Source: Kaftiobacterium sp035693805
GTDB taxonomy: Bacteria; Sysuimicrobiota; Sysuimicrobiia; Sysuimicrobiales; Kaftiobacteriaceae
Direction: 5' to 3'
Assembly (NCBI GenBank): GCA_035693805.1
Contig: DASSGA010000046.1
Coordinates: 1 to 10,735 of the forward strand
Length of the DNA: 10,735 nucleotides
Below are positions 6,709 to 10,735 of this stretch, one piece after another (the stretch's first letter is position 1; each line of letters begins with the position of its first letter). A model generated the notes under the pieces. The model was not told the DNA's origin, ran no database searches, and saw only the letters and a program-made list of their open reading frames with translations. The position numbers and the translations under genes are program-made.

Positions 6709-6756
6709 CACGGTTCCCGCCCCGCGAGGCCGTTCCCTCTCGCGTCGAGAACCGTG
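6709..6756 (-). promoter_or_regulatory. Nested inverted repeat ending at the PanE-like gene's ribosome binding site
   Basis: The outer arms CACGGTTC (6709-6716) and GAACCGTG (6749-6756) are perfect 8 nt complements. Inside them CGCGAG (6723-6728) and CTCGCG (6739-6744) form a second 6 bp stem. In the minus-strand transcript the outer stem ends at the GTGAGG that precedes the ATG at 6701, so folding would partly cover the ribosome binding site. As DNA it could equally be an operator. Confidence 0.4.
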
Positions 6757-6882
6757 CGCGGCGCAGGAGGAGAGGGCACTGCGACGAGAATGCTCCCCTG
6801 GGCCGTGTGGGGATCCCCTGTCGGGGCGGTGGAGTCGCGAGCTCAGACCGCCCTCCAGGTCATGCCTTGCACGGTCCATCGG

Positions 6883-6910
6883 TTGTAACGCCCCCCTGAA
6901 CGCGTATCAT
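6883..6910 (+). promoter_or_regulatory. Possible sigma-70-like promoter before the efflux operon
   Basis: TTGTAA (6883-6888) and TATCAT (6905-6910) are 16 nt apart and match the -35 and -10 consensus at 4 and 5 of 6 positions. Transcription would start around 6916-6918, beyond the AGGAG at 6911-6915 and only a few bases before the ATG at 6921. Either the message is nearly leaderless or the match is accidental. Confidence 0.3.
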
Positions 6911-6920
6911 AGGAGCGATC

Positions 6921-8308
6921 ATGCCTCGCCGGATCGTCGCCATCGTCGGACTCGCGTTCGTCGCGGCCCTCGTCATCCTGTGGGGCATCCTCGCCGGCCG
7001 GGGTGGGACCGAGGTGGACGCGGTGCGGGTCACCCGCGGCCCGCTCGAGGTCACGCTGCCGGTGACGGGCATCCTCGAGACGCGCGCCGCCGAGCTCGCC
7101 TTCGAGCTGCCGGGGCGGCTGGTCGACGTGCGCGTGCGTGAGGGTGACGCCGTGCGCACGGATCAGATCCTGGCGGCGCTGGACAGTGCCGAACTGCAGG
7201 CCGCAGCGGACCAGGCTGCGGCGGGGGCGGATGCCGCGCGGAGCGAAGCGGCCCGGGCGGCGGCAGCGGTCGACGCCGCGCGCCAGCAGGCCGCCCAGGC
7301 GGAGGCCGCCCAGGGCGTCGCGCTCGCGAACCTGAAGCAGGTCCAGGCCGGAGCGCGCATCGAGGAGCTGCGCCAGGCCGAGGCCGCGGTCGAGGCCGCG
7401 GACAGCGCGCGGAACCAGGCTCAGCGGACGCTGCAGGTCAACGAGCAACTGGCGCAGCAGGGGGCGGTGGCCCAGAGCCAGGTCGACGCATCGCGGGCGC
7501 AGTACGAGGCGGCGCAGGCCCAGTACCTGCAGGCCGTAGCCCAGTATGACGCGGTGCGTGCCGGGGCGCGCCCCGAAGCCGTCGAGGCGGCAGTGCAGCA
7601 GACCCGTCAGGCGGAAGCGGCCGCGGCCGCGGCACGCACCAACATCCGGCAGGCGGAGGCGGTCGCCTCGACCGCCCGCGCGAATGCCCGGCAGGCCGAG
7701 GCGGCCGCCCGCGCCGCGCAGGCGAGAGGACGCCGCGTGTTCCTCACCGCCCCATTCGACGGCGTGGTCAGCCGCGTGTACCTCAATCCCGGCTCACCGG
7801 TGGCCCCGAGCATCCCCGTCGTCTCCCTCGTCTCCCAGGGGGGGTGGATCACCGCGGAGGTCGACGAGGCGGATGTGGATGTGGTCCGGGTCGGGCAGCG
7901 CGCGCGCGTCACCGCCGACGCGTATCCCGATGTCGTGCTCGCCGGACGCGTCACCCGCATCGGCGGCGCGGTCGAGTTCCGCGGCGGCAACCGGGCCGTG
8001 CGCGTGCGGATCGATCTCGACAGCCCGTCCGCCATGCGCTCGGGGACCAGCGTCGACGTCGGCATCGTGTTGTCGATGCTGCCCGGGGCGGTGCTCGTAC
8101 CGCTCGATGCCGTGCAGCCGGGAGAAGACGGCGTGCACTACGCGTTCGTGATCGAGCAGGGCGTGCTGCACCGCCGGCAGATCGAGCTCGGCGAGCGCAA
8201 CGAGGTATCCGCGGAGGCCGTAGCCGGCCTCCGCGAAGGGGAGTATGTGGCGATCGGCGATTCGGGTGCCCTCCGCGAGGGAATGCGGGTACGGGTGCGC
8301 TCGACGCG

Positions 8309-8312
<4 letters not shown>
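6921..8312 (+). CDS. HlyD/MacA-like membrane-fusion (adaptor) protein of an ABC efflux system
   Basis: A 463-residue adaptor expected to span the periplasm or extracytoplasmic space and couple the downstream ABC transporter to an outer-membrane or outer partner. An N-terminal membrane anchor spans about 5-26, with no lipobox Cys. The first half of the biotinyl-lipoyl-like domain follows (about 41-90, with GRLVDVRVREGDAV). A long Ala/Gln-rich coiled-coil hairpin occupies about 90-270, turning around LAQQGAVAQSQVD (177-189). The second lipoyl half contains LTAPFDGVVSRVY (275-287), and beta-barrel and membrane-proximal domains run to the end. The AGAR-xEE motif occurs on both arms (143-149 and 214-219), as in YbhG-type adaptors. 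The ascending arm ends in three 14-residue RQAEA repeats (229-270). AGGAG at 6911-6915 serves the ATG at 6921. The stop overlaps the ATPase start by 4 nt. Confidence 0.9.
7605..7730 (+). repeat. Three tandem 42-nt units encoding 14-residue coiled-coil repeats
   Basis: Residues 229-242, 243-256 and 257-270 of the adaptor each begin RQAEA and continue with Ala-rich heptads. The DNA units begin at 7605, 7647 and 7689 and are similar but diverged, so this is an old internal duplication or selection on a two-heptad helix pattern rather than a fresh slippage repeat. Confidence 0.7.
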
Positions 8313-9036
<724 letters not shown>

Positions 9037-9040
<4 letters not shown>

Positions 9041-10272
9041 CGGCTGCGTGGCGGGGGCTCCTCGGACTGGGCGAGGCCCTGGGGGTGGCCGTCGAGGCGC
9101 TGCGGGCGAACACGCTGCGCACCGTGCTCACCACCCTCGGGGTCATCATCGGCGTCGCCGCGGTCATCGCCCTGGTCTCCGTGGGGCAGACCGCGCGGAA
9201 CAGCGTCGTCGGCGAATTCGCCAGCCTCGGGCCCGAGCTGCTGTGGGTCCTCCCCGGCAAGGCCAAGGAGGGCCAGTTCGGGTCGGCCGAGGAAGGCCGG
9301 CTCACCCTGACCTATGAGGATTCTCAGGCCCTGATCGAGCAGGGGAACGCCATCACCGGGGTCGCGCCCGTCCTGCAGACCCAGATCCAGATCACCGCGG
9401 CGGCCCGGCGGTTCACCACGACCATCGTCGGCACCACGCCCGACATGGTCCACGTCCGGAACATGGCGGTCTTCGCGGGGCGCTTCCTGACCCAGGCCGA
9501 TCTCGCCCGCCGCAAGCGCGTCGCGGTGCTCGGGATGTCGCTGGCCCGGGCGATATATGGGAACCCCGCGGGGGCGCTCGGACGGCGCTTCACGCTCAGC
9601 GGCCGGGCCTTCGAGGTGATCGGCGTGCTCGCCCCGGAGGGCTCCATCCTGGGCCTGGACCTCGACGACCGCGCGTACGTGCCCTTCAACACCGCGCAGC
9701 AGATCTTCAACCTGGACTACGCCACGTTCTTTTTCGTGAAGGCCGCCGAGCCGTCGGCGGTGCCGCGGGCGAAGCGCGAGACCGAGCGCATCCTGCTGCG
9801 CCAGCACCGGGGGGAAGAAGACTTCACGGTGCTCACGCAGAGCCAGCTGCTGAGCTCGCTCGATGCCATCCTGCGCATCCTCACCGTCGCCCTGTCGAGC
9901 ATCGCCGGGATCTCGCTCGTCGTGGGCGGGATTGGCATCATGAACATCATGCTGGTCTCCGTGACGGAGCGTACTCGCGAGATCGGGATCCGCAAGGCGA
10001 TCGGCGCGCGGCGGGCCAACATCCTCTCCCAGTTCCTGATCGAGGCCGTGGCGATCAGCCTCGCCGGCGGCTTTCTGGGGATGCTGCTCGGGCTCGTGGG
10101 CTCGTGGGTGATCTCCGCTCGATTGTTCCAGAGCGTGCCGACGCCCGCGACGATCGTGCCCGTGGTGGCCCTGGCGTTCACCTTCTCGGTGGCCGTCGGG
10201 GTGATCTTTGGCGTCTACCCAGCCTACCGGGCCGCGCAGCTCAATCCCGTCGAAGCGCTTCGCTACGAGTAG
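9037..10272 (+). CDS. ABC transporter permease, MacB/FtsX type
   Basis: A 411-residue permease with the four-helix type VII ABC topology. TM1 is about 29-50 (TLRTVLTTLGVIIGVAAV), then an extracytoplasmic MacB periplasmic core domain (about 51-275), TM2 about 281-306, TM3 about 336-358 and TM4 about 372-394. The conserved cytoplasmic loop VTERTREIGIRKAIGARR (309-326) contacts the ATPase, and the C-terminal motif PAYRAAQLNPVEALRYE (395-411) is diagnostic of MacB-type permeases. The ATPase is a separate gene here rather than fused as in E. coli MacB. The ATG at 9037 overlaps the ATPase stop by 4 nt. Such systems work mechanically, exporting substrates from the periplasm or outer leaflet. No outer-membrane channel gene is in the window. 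Confidence 0.94.
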
Positions 10273-10292
10273 CGGGGCTGCGGTTGTCGGTG

Positions 10293-10298
10293 TATAAT
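10293..10298 (+). promoter_or_regulatory. -10 element of the tRNA-Ala gene
   Basis: A perfect TATAAT sits 14 nt before the first base of the tRNA, so transcription would begin a few bases upstream of the mature 5' end. No good -35 hexamer lies 15-18 nt upstream; TTGTCG at 10284-10289 is too close. The tRNA may be transcribed alone from here, by read-through from the efflux operon, or both. Confidence 0.6.
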
Positions 10299-10311
10299 AC
10301 TGCGTGTTCGT

Positions 10312-10387
10312 GGGGACGTAGCTCAGTTGGGAGAGCGCCGCACTCGCATTGCGGAGGTCGGGAGTTCGAATCTCCTCGTCTCCACCA
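10312..10387 (+). tRNA. tRNA-Ala (anticodon CGC)
   Basis: A complete 76 nt cloverleaf folds by hand. The acceptor stem GGGGACG/CGTCTCC contains the G3:U70 wobble that marks tRNA-Ala. The D arm is GCTC/GAGC. The anticodon stem CCGCA/TGCGG encloses the loop CTCGCAT with anticodon CGC, reading GCG. The variable loop is AGGTC, and the T arm GGGAG/CTCCT carries loop TTCGAAT. A73 and a genomically encoded CCA (10385-10387) follow. U33 and A37 are in place. Demand for a GCG-reading tRNA fits a GC-rich genome. It lies 39 nt after the permease stop and just before an intrinsic terminator. Confidence 0.96.
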
Positions 10388-10391
10388 GTGC

Positions 10392-10427
10392 GCCGGGCCT
10401 CGACAAGAGGCCCGGCATCTTCTTTCT
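10392..10427 (+). terminator. Intrinsic (rho-independent) terminator after tRNA-Ala
   Basis: A perfect 10 bp stem, GCCGGGCCTC (10392-10401) and GAGGCCCGGC (10407-10416), closes a 5 nt GACAA loop and is followed by the T-rich tail ATCTTCTTTCT. It terminates plus-strand transcripts from the tRNA promoter and, since no other terminator follows the permease gene, probably from the efflux operon too. The other strand has no T-tract after the stem, so it does not look bidirectional. Confidence 0.88.
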
Positions 10428-10435
10428 ACCCTTCG

Positions 10436-10735
10436 CTAGGGCCTGATCACCCGCTGCATGCCGCCCGTGCCCACCATCGTGATGCCGGTGGTGTTCGGCC
10501 AGGCCGCCGTGGGATTCCGCCGCGCCAGAACATGCACCCCGATCTCGGTGGTCTCGTCGGCTAGCACCAGTCCGGACCCGTCCCTGCTCCCTCCGAGCTT
10601 GACCCGGATCGTCCCGGCCTGATCGAACATCCGCAGGAGGACTCCACCGTCCGCCTCAACCTTGATCTGGGAGCGCACGACGCCGCGATCGTCGACGATC
10701 TCCAGCACGCGCGTCTGGACCAGCGGGGCAACCGC
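10436..10735 (-). CDS. Hypothetical protein with beta-rich D-xxG-xxR repeats, 5' partial
   Basis: The minus-strand frame ends at TAG (10436-10438) and stays open to the window edge, giving 99 residues of C-terminus. An internal GTG at 10708 is a possible start, but the nine upstream codons (AVAPLVQTR) continue sensibly, so the gene most likely begins beyond the window. I do not recognise a named family. Two units share the pattern hydrophobic-x-D-x-x-G-x-x-R: LEIVDDRGVVRSQIKV and LRMFDQAGTIRVKLGG. GLVLADETTEIGVHVLARR follows with a similar strand-turn-strand look, suggesting a small beta-sandwich or repeat protein. No catalytic motif is visible. It is convergent with the tRNA-Ala gene, and 8 nt separate its stop from the end of the terminator's T-tract. 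Confidence 0.65.
   Translation of the reverse strand, partial: AVAPLVQTRVLEIVDDRGVVRSQIKVEADGGVLLRMFDQAGTIRVKLGGSRDGSGLVLADETTEIGVHVLARRNPTAAWPNTTGITMVGTGGMQRVIRP

Larger units (their letters stand above)
6702..6920. promoter_or_regulatory. Divergent intergenic region between the PanE-like and efflux genes
   Basis: This 219 nt gap has no credible gene and must hold promoters in both directions. It contains a nested inverted repeat next to the minus-strand start (6709-6756, listed separately), a perfect palindrome GGGGATCCCC at 6809-6818, and a promoter-like element near 6883-6910. No other strong signal is apparent. Confidence 0.6.

Noticed and set aside
6809..6818. Perfect palindrome GGGGATCCCC
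   Set aside because: It is only 10 nt of G/C-rich sequence and a single copy, so it is not enough to call an operator.
7844..8308. Upstream extension of the ATPase frame
   Set aside because: It overlaps the adaptor's C-terminal domains in another frame and is low complexity. The ATPase N-terminus is complete from 8309.
10392..10427. Bidirectional terminator also serving the minus-strand hypothetical gene
   Set aside because: The stem is symmetric, but on the minus strand it is followed by GCACTGGTGGAG with no T-tract.

Overview
The window is GC-rich bacterial DNA from an organism I cannot place from the sequence alone. Third codon positions are strongly G/C and genes are packed with 1-4 nt overlaps. 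The mix of gene families (AfsR-type cyclase regulators, FlK-like thioesterases, MacAB-like efflux) resembles uncultivated soil or subsurface phyla such as Rokubacteria or the CSP1-3/Armatimonadota group, but that is an impression. There are ten protein-coding genes (two run off the ends), one tRNA, and no mobile element, CRISPR array or rRNA.

Left end (1-689): the N-terminal class III nucleotide cyclase domain of a probable regulator lies on the minus strand and leaves the window. It is separated by a 130 nt hairpin-rich divergent region from a plus-strand operon.

Catabolic operon (690-5780, plus): an FlK-type hotdog thioesterase, a DapA-family aldolase/synthase, an HpaB-type flavin-dependent aromatic hydroxylase, its likely flavin reductase, a 3,4-dihydroxyphenylacetate-type extradiol dioxygenase and a SAM methyltransferase. 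The hydroxylase, reductase and dioxygenase would convert 4-hydroxyphenylacetate (or a close relative) to homoprotocatechuate and cleave the ring. The usual HpaE/F/G/H enzymes are absent here. The DapA-family member may stand in for the HpaI retro-aldolase, and the thioesterase and methyltransferase are unexplained additions. A ketopantoate-reductase-family gene converges on the methyltransferase, and their 3' ends overlap by 27 nt.

Efflux operon (6921-10272, plus): a HlyD/MacA-like adaptor with a long Ala-rich coiled coil, a MacB/LolD-type ATPase and a separate MacB-type FtsX permease, joined by ATGA overlaps. Directly downstream are a -10 element, tRNA-Ala(CGC) with encoded CCA, and a strong intrinsic terminator. 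The right end carries the C-terminal part of an unrecognised minus-strand protein with short beta-rich repeats.

The points most worth a second look are the atypical homoprotocatechuate operon with its DapA-like and FlK-like members, the string of hairpins before it, the nested hairpin ending at the ribosome binding site of the ketopantoate-reductase-like gene, and the tRNA placed between the efflux operon and its only visible terminator.
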